Assembly (NCBI GenBank): GCA_030430725.1
Contig: JAUIKP010000041.1
Span: 1 to 12,474, forward strand
Source: Nitrospiria bacterium
GTDB lineage: Bacteria > Nitrospirota > Nitrospiria > Nitrospirales > UBA8639
DNA: 12,474 nt
Reading direction: 5' to 3'
Within the stretch, counting starts at the first letter, position 1. Each line of letters begins with the position of its first letter. A program made the translations under genes and the position numbers. The notes below the pieces were generated by a model. It was not told the origin of the DNA. It searched no databases and worked only from the letters and a program-made list of their open reading frames with translations. Below are positions 1 to 6,713 of this stretch, in pieces.

Positions 1-2961
1 TCCCGATTCAAATACATTCATCGGGAGTTGCACGATACGAAAATGATGGTGCGGAATGCCGGCATCCTTCGCGGCACCCTCAGCTGCCCTGAGCATGCGA
101 GAGAGTGAGGTGGCTTCGGGATTTTCCGGATTGACCGTGCAGGTATTGGAGGAGACTCCATAATATTGCAACCGGCCTGTGGCAACTTGGGTCTCCAGAT
201 AAGAAAAAGCCTGTTGCAGGCGCCGGTAAAATTCCTGTCTGAGGTCTTCGAGTCTGAAGGAATCAATCGACAAATTCCGGTTCTTGGCATCGGACAAAAA
301 ATATTCCGGATTGTGCAGTAGGCAGATATCCAGGGTTTCCAAACCCAGGCGGTCCAGGGATAGAATGAGTTGTTCTTCTAGAAACGAAGGATGGAGACAA
401 TGCCAGATGCCTTCGCCATATTTGACCATCTCGGGAAACGGTGTGCCGGCTTGCTCCCTGGCCTCAGCACGCGCAAGATTCTGTCCCTGCACATAGCCGA
501 TTTTTGAAACCACGATGACTTCATCACGAGAGACAACCTCTTTGGCAATAAGGTCCTTGAGCACAACACCGACCAAGCGTTCGCTCCCACCGTCGGCATA
601 ATTGGTGGAAGTATCGATCAGGTTGCACCCGCTTTGTAAAGACCGTTCAAGTGCTCTTCGGTGATCTTCCACTCCAAGGTTGATACGGTAACCACCAAAG
701 CCTATGCGAGAAGTCGTCAGTCCGGTAGAACCCAAAGACGTATATCCATGAGTGGAAGGGCGCGAATCCTGGTGGCTGGCCAGAATCCTTGCCACATACT
801 GTCCCGTCCCTTGAGGAGTGGCATGTCCGGAAAGTCCCTCACTGGTTAGGGCTTGCAGGGATGGTTCTGGTGAATTAACGGTTCTCTGAGGATAGCTCAA
901 TACGTCAATGACCTCTTGAGGATCGGTAATCGGAGTCTGGCAGGCAAAGTTCTTACAGATATAGAGTGCCGCCTTTCCATTGACCAGGGTTTTCCCAGTT
1001 AACAGGGGATGAGAGGTTTCAGCCTCCCGCTCCTGCCGATAGGCCAAAATACGATACGGTACAAAACACCCATTGACCGCTGCGCGGAGTTGGCCGTATC
1101 CCTTGTCTCCGGGAGTTCCCACTAGAGCCAATTCCACCGGACCTCGTAATAAAAGATCTACGACCATGAGACTTTTGGGAAACCCTCTCGGTACCTGACC
1201 GATTTGTTGCCCATAGGCACGAATAGCATTGGTCGCGGCTTTCCGAAAGTCTTCTCGACCATTGTGAAATGACAAGCGGGCGAGCACCGATGCGGCCACT
1301 GCATTTCCACTGGGAGTGGCACCATCGGCGCCTTCACGCCCCCGAATTATTAAGGCCTCGTGATCGGCCGCTGTGGTAAAGAATCCGCCATGGTCTCGAT
1401 CCTCAAAGTCTTCAAGGAGGCGTTCAGCTAATGAGATCCCCTCATGGAGATACCGTTCTTGCCCTGTGGCTTCATAGACATCGATCATGGCCTCGGCTGC
1501 ATAAGCATAATCTTCCAAGCAGGCATTGAGATGGGCATGCCCTGTCCGATAGGTACGCCACAGCCGGCTTTCAGGCCGTGAAAGCGTGGTCAGCAGGAAA
1601 TCGGCAGCCCTGATGGCACCATCCACATACGGTTGGTGGTTGAAAATTCGACCGGCTTCGGCCATCGTTCCGATCATCATGCCATTCCAGGCGGTAATGA
1701 TTTTATCATCGAGTCCAGGGGGTATACGTTTGAGGCGAGACTGGTATACGGTGGATTTTGTACGCCTGATTGTCTCACGTAATTCGTCAGGGGAACAGCC
1801 TAATTCCTCCGCGACGGTTTCTAGAGATTTTTTTATGCGAGGGATATTGGTGTGCTCCCAATTGCCTTCCTCCGTGATGTCAAAATAGGCGCAGAAGCGA
1901 GTGGCGTCCTGTTCGTCCGTCAGAATTTCACGTATCTGTTGCGGTGTCCACACGAAAAACTTGCCTTCTACTCCTTCGCTGTCCGCATCAGTGGCTGAAT
2001 AAAAACCACCTTCCGGTGCAGTCATTTCTTTCAATATGTAGTCCAAGGTCTCTGTAGCAACCTGGCGGTATCGATTCTCACCGGTGACTTGAAACGCTTC
2101 AACGTATGTTCGTGCAAGAAGGGCGTTGTCATACAGCATTTTTTCAAAGTGAGGGGCTAACCATTCGTCATCGGTGGAATAGCGAGCGAACCCTCCACCG
2201 ATTTGATCATACAGTCCACCTGCGGCCATCCCATCCAGGGTTTTAGTGACCATGGCGAGTATTTTCTTCTCCTGACTCCAGTGGTATTGGCGCAAGAGAA
2301 AGGAGAGGCTGGTGGCAGGTGGAAATTTTGGGGCACGTCCAAATCCCCCGTACCGAGCGTCGAAATCACGGGCATATTGCTTGACGGCATCTTCAATCTC
2401 CGCTGCACCAACGGCAAGAGGAGATGCGGGTTGCAGGGCGGTTCGCAGACGTGCGGTGAAACGACTGGCTTGTTGGGTGATGTTGGCTTGATCGGTTTTC
2501 CACCCCTCTCCAATGTTTGTCAGAATTGATCCGAATCCAGGACGACCATAATGGTCAGTGGGAGGGAAATAGGTTCCCGCAAAAATTGGTTCCTGATCGG
2601 GGGTGAGAAAAACAGTCATGGGCCATCCGCCGTGCCCCTGGTTCATGGCAGTCGTGGCCTGCATATAGATTTCATCCACATCCGGACGTTCTTCCCTGTC
2701 CACTTTAATATTCACAAAATACCGATTCATCAGATCAGCGATGGCCTGATTCTCAAAGGATTCCCGTTCCATTACGTGGCACCAATGGCAGGCAGAATAG
2801 CCTATGGAGAGCAAGATTGGCTTATTCTCTTTTTTTGCCAGATTCAGCGCCTCCTCACCCCAGGGGAACCAATCTACTGGGTTGTAGGCATGTTGAAGGA
2901 GATAAGGGCTGGTTTCGTGACTCAGCCGATTGGGTTGGCGTCCTGCTGTGGATTCAGACAT
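1..2961 (-). CDS. Fusion protein: YyaL/SSP411-type (DUF255) thioredoxin-domain protein joined to an aldo/keto reductase; 3' end beyond the window
   Basis: Reading every triplet from 2961 to 1 gives 987 codons with no stop. Residues 1 to about 690 are a full YyaL/SSP411 (DUF255) protein. The N-terminus has SPYLLQHA and [12 protein letters not shown], then C58-H-W-C61 in a thioredoxin-like fold and KVDREERPD. An alpha/alpha-barrel-like region follows, ending in the family's C669-KNFA-C674 tail. After a linker of about 50 residues, an aldo/keto reductase starts near residue 741 ([19 protein letters not shown]). It retains the catalytic tetrad D783 (IDTSTNY), Y788, K820 (VVSKIGY) and H883 (LLHNPEY), and is cut off at residue 987. 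Family knowledge: aldo/keto reductases are NAD(P)H-dependent carbonyl reductases; the cellular role of DUF255 proteins is poorly known. The ATG at 2961 is the first in frame after a stop at 2971-2973; no good Shine-Dalgarno precedes it. I see no signal peptide, so a cytoplasmic site is likely. The substrate is unknown. Confidence 0.93.
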   Translation of the reverse strand, partial: MSESTAGRQPNRLSHETSPYLLQHAYNPVDWFPWGEEALNLAKKENKPILLSIGYSACHWCHVMERESFENQAIADLMNRYFVNIKVDREERPDVDEIYMQATTAMNQGHGGWPMTVFLTPDQEPIFAGTYFPPTDHYGRPGFGSILTNIGEGWKTDQANITQQASRFTARLRTALQPASPLAVGAAEIEDAVKQYARDFDARYGGFGRAPKFPPATSLSFLLRQYHWSQEKKILAMVTKTLDGMAAGGLYDQIGGGFARYSTDDEWLAPHFEKMLYDNALLARTYVEAFQVTGENRYRQVATETLDYILKEMTAPEGGFYSATDADSEGVEGKFFVWTPQQIREILTDEQDATRFCAYFDITEEGNWEHTNIPRIKKSLETVAEELGCSPDELRETIRRTKSTVYQSRLKRIPPGLDDKIITAWNGMMIGTMAEAGRIFNHQPYVDGAIRAADFLLTTLSRPESRLWRTYRTGHAHLNACLEDYAYAAEAMIDVYEATGQERYLHEGISLAERLLEDFEDRDHGGFFTTAADHEALIIRGREGADGATPSGNAVAASVLARLSFHNGREDFRKAATNAIRAYGQQIGQVPRGFPKSLMVVDLLLRGPVELALVGTPGDKGYGQLRAAVNGCFVPYRILAYRQEREAETSHPLLTGKTLVNGKAALYICKNFACQTPITDPQEVIDVLSYPQRTVNSPEPSLQALTSEGLSGHATPQGTGQYVARILASHQDSRPSTHGYTSLGSTGLTTSRIGFGGYRINLGVEDHRRALERSLQSGCNLIDTSTNYADGGSERLVGVVLKDLIAKEVVSRDEVIVVSKIGYVQGQNLARAEAREQAGTPFPEMVKYGEGIWHCLHPSFLEEQLILSLDRLGLETLDICLLHNPEYFLSDAKNRNLSIDSFRLEDLRQEFYRRLQQAFSYLETQVATGRLQYYGVSSNTCTVNPENPEATSLSRMLRAAEGAAKDAGIPHHHFRIVQLPMNVFESG

Positions 2962-3056
2962 AGAAGTTTTTCACTCATGTGATGAAGGATAATAATAGAG
3001 GCCTTGTACTCTGGATTATTAAATTATTAATACGTTAAGTAAAAGAAGTGCTATGG

Positions 3057-3557
3057 TTATGGTTCTCCGAGGCTTCGTTCATACAGCAACACCTTCCATC
3101 CATCTTCCTCCGAAATGAAACCATTGGGCTGGACGACTGGAAGCATTCCGGTTCCAGGGACCCGGCCGGTCTGTCCCATGCTTCCATTTTTGAGGACCCA
3201 CATCATTTCACCCGGTGTCCGATAAGTGTTAAACTTAGGGTTGGTAAAATTTCTTGGTTGAATGGGAAGGTTTTTTGCGGCCGGCCCATCCCCTTTTCCT
3301 TCGGCTCCATGACAACTAATACAGCCTCCACGTCCCAGAAAGATTTCTTTTCCTTCCGCAAGGATTTCCGAAGTGGGTTTAAAAGGAGGTTTCGCCGATT
3401 TGGCTTTGGCTATCTCATTCGAGGGGACTCGGGAGATTTTGATGTTGAATTCACCACCTGCGCTGCCATAGCCGGCAGGGTTGACTGACCAGGCTGCTGG
3501 CGAATAGACAATGGAGAGAATTAAGCTACTTCCCAAAATAGGCAGGTAGTGATTCAT
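3057..3557 (-). CDS. Secreted monoheme c-type cytochrome
   Basis: This is a 166-residue protein with an N-terminal hydrophobic segment (about residues 4-22) and a likely signal peptidase site after PAAWS, so it should be periplasmic or, if uncleaved, membrane-anchored. One heme attachment motif, CISCH (residues 79-83), is followed by GAEGKGDGPAAKNL and RNF, typical of class I cytochrome c domains. The distal heme ligand is probably M138 in GTGMLPV; M127 in SMGQ is the alternative. It should carry electrons singly, but the partner is not shown by the sequence. The ATG at 3557 is chosen because AAGGAGGG lies just upstream (3562-3569); a TTG five codons earlier (3572) would place the start inside that Shine-Dalgarno. 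The gene lies about 95 bases upstream of the DUF255-aldo/keto reductase gene on the same strand, so co-transcription is possible, although the gap is AT-rich and could hold a separate promoter. Confidence 0.9.
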   Translation of the reverse strand: MNHYLPILGSSLILSIVYSPAAWSVNPAGYGSAGGEFNIKISRVPSNEIAKAKSAKPPFKPTSEILAEGKEIFLGRGGCISCHGAEGKGDGPAAKNLPIQPRNFTNPKFNTYRTPGEMMWVLKNGSMGQTGRVPGTGMLPVVQPNGFISEEDGWKVLLYERSLGEP

Positions 3558-3601
3558 GAAACCCTCCTTCAATGAAATTGGGGAAAGGCTGAAAAAGAAA
3601 T

Positions 3602-3745
3602 TTAATATTGGGAGATACTCGGATTCCTTTCGTCTTGAGATTTTCGAAGGTACACAAAGGTAATCAGGATACCAATCATCAAGCTGGTGGGCAATCTTAG
3701 CTCGTTATTAACGACTCTCAATCGGTAGCCTCTCTTACAGGGCAT
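3602..3745 (-). CDS. Possible small single-pass membrane protein (47 aa)
   Basis: A short frame beginning MPCKRGYRLRVV contains one hydrophobic stretch, SLMIGILITFVYL, followed by a charged tail RKSQDERN. This is the pattern of a small inner-membrane protein with a basic N-terminus. AAGGA stands about eight bases before the ATG at 3745. The frame ends 44 bases before the cytochrome c start on the same strand, so the two could be one transcript. I recognise no family. Against it: the frame is short, it sits in a divergent intergenic region and overlaps nothing conserved, and a chance ORF with one hydrophobic run is quite possible. An in-frame ATG at 3754 would add three residues but has AAGG directly against it, which is too close. 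Confidence 0.27.
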   Translation of the reverse strand: MPCKRGYRLRVVNNELRLPTSLMIGILITFVYLRKSQDERNPSISQY

Positions 3746-3756
3746 AACAAACATCC

Positions 3757-3783
3757 TTGCATTGTGAACAATTGTGGTACAAT
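3757..3783 (+). promoter_or_regulatory. Possible promoter and dyad-rich operator ahead of the J-domain gene
   Basis: TTGCAT (3757-3762) and TACAAT (3778-3783) resemble -35 and -10 elements, with a short 15-base spacer. The spacer region is built from inverted copies of ATTGT and ACAAT: ATTGT-GA-ACAAT at 3761-3772 is a perfect palindrome, ACAATTGT at 3769-3776 overlaps it, and another ACAAT lies in the -10 box. A repressor binding here would block transcription. This is a pattern-based inference only. Confidence 0.25.
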
Positions 3784-3814
3784 TGGCCCCAGATTTTCCT
3801 TGAGCATTGGCATT

Positions 3815-4435
3815 ATGGCGTTTAATGAGCACAATCGACGGAAATTTGTGGCTGGCATGGGTCGGCGGATTGCTAAGCTTCGCGATCAATCTGAGCAAAG
3901 CTTAGACTTTGCTATTGAAACGATGTTTCAAGAGCGGACAGAGGCTTATTTACATGTTGAGCAGGGGTTGATCGAGGTTGATCGGATGTTGGGGCTGGTT
4001 GAGGGGGAGTTGGAGGAAATTACCGAATTGACTTCCGCCCAGCGTTTGGAGTCCCGCTTAGAATTTATTGAGGACCGGTTTGAAGAGTTTGAAAGCGAAA
4101 TCAGGCAGCGTCCTCGTCGTCGAAGGCACAAGATCAATCTCTTTAATTTTTTTAAGGCTGCCGGCGGCGGGGGAAAGGAGGGAGAGCCCACTTCTGTTCG
4201 TGGAGAAATTCGTTCGTCGGTCCAAGCCTATGAAGTGCTGGGAGTTGAATTTGGAAGTCCTTTGCCGGTGGTGACTCGGGCCTTTCGAGAGCGGGCGAAA
4301 AAGATACATCCTGATATCCGGCAAGGTGACCGCAGTTCCGAGCCGGAACTGCGGCGTATAATCGAAGCGTACCAATTTCTCAAAACAGACTATTTCGGCA
4401 GTACGGCCTCAGATTCCATCCAGCGGCCGTTTTGA
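3815..4435 (+). CDS. J-domain protein with N-terminal coiled-coil-like region and C-terminal J domain
   Basis: The 206-residue product has a charged, helical N-terminal half (residues about 15-100, rich in E, R and L with heptad-like spacing) that looks like a coiled coil. A basic run (residues 99-106, RPRRRRHK), NLFNFFK and a glycine linker (117-120) follow. A J domain occupies about residues 136-192, with YEVLGV, RAFRERAKKI and the HPD signature at 165-167, then EAYQFLK. HPD is what J proteins use to stimulate the ATPase of DnaK/Hsp70. There is no Gly/Phe region or DnaJ zinc finger, so it is a class III type J protein, probably bringing a particular client to DnaK. No signal peptide or membrane segment is seen, so it should be cytosolic. 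Start: ATG 3815 is preferred because the candidate promoter's -10 box lies downstream of the alternative GTG at 3764; neither has a clear Shine-Dalgarno. Confidence 0.82.
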   Translation: MAFNEHNRRKFVAGMGRRIAKLRDQSEQSLDFAIETMFQERTEAYLHVEQGLIEVDRMLGLVEGELEEITELTSAQRLESRLEFIEDRFEEFESEIRQRPRRRRHKINLFNFFKAAGGGGKEGEPTSVRGEIRSSVQAYEVLGVEFGSPLPVVTRAFRERAKKIHPDIRQGDRSSEPELRRIIEAYQFLKTDYFGSTASDSIQRPF

Positions 4436-4471
4436 CCAGTGGCCCGACGGTATTCTTGCGCAAAAATTTTG

Positions 4472-4822
4472 TCAAAGAATCTTGGTGACGGTTTCCGGAG
4501 GGCGTGCGAGGATTACTTGGTCCCCTTTTTGGACTAAAGGACGCTGGATGAGATCCGGATGTTTGATAAGGATGTCTAATAATTCATCATCGGTGAATTT
4601 TGAGTCTTGTAAATTCAGCTTTTTGTAGATCTCTTCCTTTTTACGGATAATTTCTGATGATTTAATCCCTGCTTTTTTGAGTAGCCCTTTGAGCGTTGAT
4701 TTGGAAAAAGTTTTTTCGTAATAGTTAATGGCCGTAAAGGGTTGCCCGCTTTCCTCCACTAATTTGATGACCTGTCGGCAGGTTGAGCAAGTCGGTTTGT
4801 GATAAATGAGAATGTCAGCCAT
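4472..4822 (-). CDS. arsC: ArsC/Spx-family reductase (arsenate reductase-like, thioredoxin fold)
   Basis: The 116-residue protein starts MADILIYHKPTCSTCRQ, the ArsC/Spx active-site region. C12 and H8 match the catalytic loop of glutaredoxin-linked arsenate reductase. R60 (EIIRKKEE), R94 (LIQRPLV) and R107 (ILARPPE) fall at the positions of the three substrate-binding arginines of plasmid R773 ArsC. A second cysteine, C15, makes a CxxC as in Spx and some short relatives. The length fits the short ArsC/YffB/Spx branch rather than the roughly 141-residue R773 enzyme. It may reduce arsenate or another thiol-linked substrate; no arsenite pump or ArsR lies beside it, so arsenic resistance is not supported by context. 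The ATG at 4822 has AAAGGAG eight bases upstream, and its first codons overlap the stop of a 14-codon leader ORF. Confidence 0.85.
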   Translation of the reverse strand: MADILIYHKPTCSTCRQVIKLVEESGQPFTAINYYEKTFSKSTLKGLLKKAGIKSSEIIRKKEEIYKKLNLQDSKFTDDELLDILIKHPDLIQRPLVQKGDQVILARPPETVTKIL

Positions 4823-4859
4823 ACATTCGTCTCCTTTGTGAATGGTCTGTTAGTTTCAT
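4815..4859 (-). CDS. Possible 14-codon leader ORF overlapping the arsC start
   Basis: ATG at 4859 opens MKLTDHSQRRRMYG, ending at TGA 4815-4817 inside arsC codons 2-3. A strong Shine-Dalgarno (AAAAAGGAGG, 4869-4878) lies nine bases before the ATG, stronger than the arsC site itself. The arsC Shine-Dalgarno lies within the leader, where it encodes the QRR region, so ribosomes translating the leader would cover it and end within reach of the arsC ATG. This is the layout of translational coupling or of a regulatory leader peptide. It may also be chance: the peptide matches nothing I know. Confidence 0.4.
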   Translation of the reverse strand: MKLTDHSQRRRMYG

Positions 4860-4917
4860 CAGCCTTGACCTCCTTTTTGGGGCCATGCTACAAGCTGGTC
4901 CAATTAGTAGCCGAAGG

Positions 4918-4935
4918 ATCAGTCTGATGTATACA
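4918..4935. promoter_or_regulatory. Paired palindromes between divergent arsC leader and orphan gene
   Basis: ATCAG-T-CTGAT (4918-4928) is a perfect inverted repeat that runs into TGTATACA (4928-4935), also palindromic. TATACA could serve as a -10 box for the plus-strand gene at 4959, but no matching -35 is seen. The site lies between two divergent genes and could be an operator for either; sequence symmetry is the only evidence. Confidence 0.2.
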
Positions 4936-4958
4936 AACGACAGAGGGATTTTGCCAGA

Positions 4959-5321
4959 ATGAGCGAGCCAAACCCAGCTCAAGACTTTTTTTGTGCATCT
5001 GAGACCGAGCGAACCTTAAAGGATCTACGGGTTAAACGTAAAGGTCAGCCCGTGTATGTGATGGGTCATGAAGATCTTTATAAGGGCAAGGAAGGAATAT
5101 TTGAATTTTTTAACGTTCGGCTTGCCGTGGTCAAGTTTCCCGATGAAAAATCCCTAGGATTCGACCCCATTGATTTATTGTTGCCGTGCGAGATCAACGA
5201 GGACGGGGTGCCTTTTTTTGAGATTCGCTATTGTGAAACGTGCGATCAAGTTTTTCCTCTTACCGCCTCTGAGTTTTATGCCCCTGTTGAGCGGAAAGAA
5301 TGTCCCGAGTGCGCGCCATAA
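4959..5321 (+). CDS. Hypothetical protein with C-terminal zinc-ribbon-like CxxC pair
   Basis: I do not recognise this 120-residue protein. The N-terminal two thirds look like a compact alpha/beta or beta-rich domain (KGQPVYVMGHEDLYKGKEGI, VRLAVVKFPDEKS) with no signal peptide or membrane segment. The C-terminal third carries C92-ETC-95 and C115-PEC-118, spaced as in a zinc ribbon, so it may bind zinc and contact nucleic acid or protein. A short run, AGAGGGA, lies about ten bases before the ATG as a weak ribosome binding site. It is transcribed away from arsC; the next gene (nadK) points toward it, so it appears monocistronic. Even codon structure, and cysteines arranged in two pairs, argue that it is real. 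Confidence 0.75.
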   Translation: MSEPNPAQDFFCASETERTLKDLRVKRKGQPVYVMGHEDLYKGKEGIFEFFNVRLAVVKFPDEKSLGFDPIDLLLPCEINEDGVPFFEIRYCETCDQVFPLTASEFYAPVERKECPECAP

Positions 5322-5529
5322 GTCTCTAGTGCATTTAAAGCCTTCCCTCCTGGTGGCTTGCCAGAGCACTCTTCCTTTATTTATCCCATCGTCGATTTTT
5401 CATTGATACAATGGGCCGGCTATCTTCGCGAATAAAATGGGTGAAATCCCAGATTTGGCAGGCGATGATGTTAATGGGATAGTCAATGCTATTGGTTGTG
5501 TCGATTGTGGAAAGTCTTAAAGGCGTCAG

Positions 5530-6384
5530 TCACCCATCCCCCCATTTTAATTTTGTGCGTAATACCTCAAAATAGCTTCGTTCTGGAAAACGAATAAGAT
5601 GCGTGCGGTGGTCTGAGGCTCGGACCTGCACAAGATCACCGGTTAGCATTTCCACTCCTACTTGGCCATCAATGGTTGCCATAGCTGGTTCTTGACTAGT
5701 CAGTTCAATGGTAATCGGCACATCACCCGGGGCAAGAAATGGACGGTGAGAAAATGTGTGCGGGCAGATGGGATTGATCAGCAACACTTCCAGCCGTGGA
5801 TCTAAAATCGGACCCTTTGCCGAAAGGGAGTAAGCGGTTGATCCTGTCGGGGTCGCGACGATCATTCCATCACCACGCAAGTTTGTCATAAATTCATGAT
5901 TTACCCATATTTTTGTGGCGATCATTCTGGCCAAATGTCCTTTACTTATTACCACGTCATTTAACGCTGAGTAGGTACAGCGGATTTGATCACCCCGTTG
6001 TAGCTGGACTTTTAACATCAGGCGTTTATCCAGTCTCCATTCTCCCGCGAACACTTTCCCCAAGGCTGTGGGGAGATCGTCGAAGTTGATTTCAGTAAGA
6101 AAGCCCAAACCGCCCATATTGACTCCCAGGATGGGAATCCCTCGTTGTTCAACAAGCCGGGCGCCGCTTAACATCGTGCCATCGCCACCTAATACAATGA
6201 GGAGGTCAGCTTCCTTGGCAATTTGAATGCGGGTGGGATTATCCGAGTGAGGGAATTCTTGTGTGGAATCAAGAATCACCGTTTTGTGATGTGCCACCAA
6301 CCAATCATGGAGATAGGACGTCTCCTTCTGAATGTTGGGGGCGTTAGGTTTGATGATGATCCCGATGGTCTGGAAGATGGACAT
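5530..6384 (-). CDS. nadK: NAD kinase (ATP-NAD kinase)
   Basis: NadK phosphorylates NAD to NADP in the cytosol and is usually the only source of NADP. Numbered from the ATG at 6384 (284 residues, normal for the family), the catalytic GGDGT lies at 66-70. It is followed by NMGGLGFL, then ALNDVVI at about 140-146, the long DGMIVATPTGSTAYSLSA block at about 172-189 and SHRPF at 212-216. The frame is open further upstream to a TTG at 6504. Those 40 extra residues have no family counterpart that I know, so ATG 6384 (MSIFQTIGIIIKPNA) is chosen although no clear Shine-Dalgarno precedes it. It diverges from clpC across a shared 329-base intergenic region (209 bases if the TTG is used). NADPH made downstream could feed the aldo/keto reductase, but nothing in the layout links them. 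Confidence 0.96.
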   Translation of the reverse strand: MSIFQTIGIIIKPNAPNIQKETSYLHDWLVAHHKTVILDSTQEFPHSDNPTRIQIAKEADLLIVLGGDGTMLSGARLVEQRGIPILGVNMGGLGFLTEINFDDLPTALGKVFAGEWRLDKRLMLKVQLQRGDQIRCTYSALNDVVISKGHLARMIATKIWVNHEFMTNLRGDGMIVATPTGSTAYSLSAKGPILDPRLEVLLINPICPHTFSHRPFLAPGDVPITIELTSQEPAMATIDGQVGVEMLTGDLVQVRASDHRTHLIRFPERSYFEVLRTKLKWGDG

Positions 6385-6583
6385 GTGCTTAGATAAAGGA
6401 TTAGTGTTATCAGGCGTCTGGATGGTAGTGTCTTCATTAATGTGATAGCAAGCAAGGAGTTTTTCGACGACAATTGTGTAAGCAGTGTTAACCGCGTGCG
6501 GCAAAGGCTTTTCTTAGCCTATTTTGATTGGTAGACTAAGGCATTAATCTCGTCCCTGGGGTCTCTCAATCACAGCTTCTGAC

Positions 6584-6613
6584 TTGACAGTTTTGAGGGT
6601 TCACGGATAGACT
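6584..6613 (+). promoter_or_regulatory. Likely sigma-70 type promoter for clpC
   Basis: A perfect -35 box TTGACA (6584-6589) is followed after 18 bases by TAGACT (6608-6613), four of six matches to TATAAT. Transcription from here would give a clpC leader of about 95 bases carrying the tandem repeat and the inverted repeat. The -10 is mediocre, so regulated or alternative initiation is possible. Confidence 0.4.
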
Positions 6614-6645
6614 GAAATTGTGAATTTTTATCGAATTTCTTTGTG

Positions 6646-6665
6646 GATAATAGACGATAATAGAC
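6646..6665. repeat. Tandem 10-bp repeat upstream of clpC
   Basis: GATAATAGAC occurs twice head to tail (6646-6655 and 6656-6665), followed by GA that would start a third copy. The period is about one DNA helical turn, so a protein could bind both copies on the same face. Each copy also contains GATAAT, a near -10 box. It lies between the candidate promoter and the clpC start. Confidence 0.6.
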
Positions 6666-6675
6666 GAATGTGTGA

Positions 6676-6689
6676 GCGAAAAGTTTCGC
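6676..6689. promoter_or_regulatory. Perfect inverted repeat just ahead of the clpC ribosome binding site
   Basis: GCGAAA-AG-TTTCGC is a perfect 6-2-6 inverted repeat ending 12 bases before the AGAGGAGG Shine-Dalgarno (6702-6709) of clpC. The overlapping TTCGCGAA (6685-6692) is palindromic as well. It could be a repressor site; it matches neither the CtsR nor the HrcA (CIRCE) operator that I know. Confidence 0.3.
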
Positions 6690-6713
6690 GAATAATCGGC
6701 TAGAGGAGGTCCA

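Noticed and set aside
2157..2982. Several open frames on both strands within the DUF255 gene.
   Set aside because: They are shadows of the long minus-strand frame, which carries recognisable motifs throughout.
4452..4480. ATTCTT ... AAGAAT inverted repeat with an inner CAAAA/TTTTG pair between the convergent J-domain and arsC genes, as a bidirectional terminator.
   Set aside because: The stem is AT-only, the inner pair leaves no room for a loop, and it overlaps the arsC stop; too weak to call.
5425..5435. TTCGCGAATAA occurs here and again at 6685-6695, flanking nadK on both sides.
   Set aside because: A shared 11-mer is expected many times by chance in a window this size.
5437..5520. A 27-codon plus-strand ORF with a CVDC motif in the gap between the orphan gene and nadK.
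   Set aside because: No Shine-Dalgarno, very short, and no sign of conservation that I can judge; most likely chance.
6385..6504. 40-residue N-terminal extension of NAD kinase from a TTG at 6504.
   Set aside because: No Shine-Dalgarno, no family counterpart, and ATG 6384 gives the standard length and N-terminus.
6505..6713. CIRCE or CtsR operator ahead of clpC.
   Set aside because: Neither the TTAGCACTC/GAGTGCTAA pair nor the GGTCAAA direct repeat is present.
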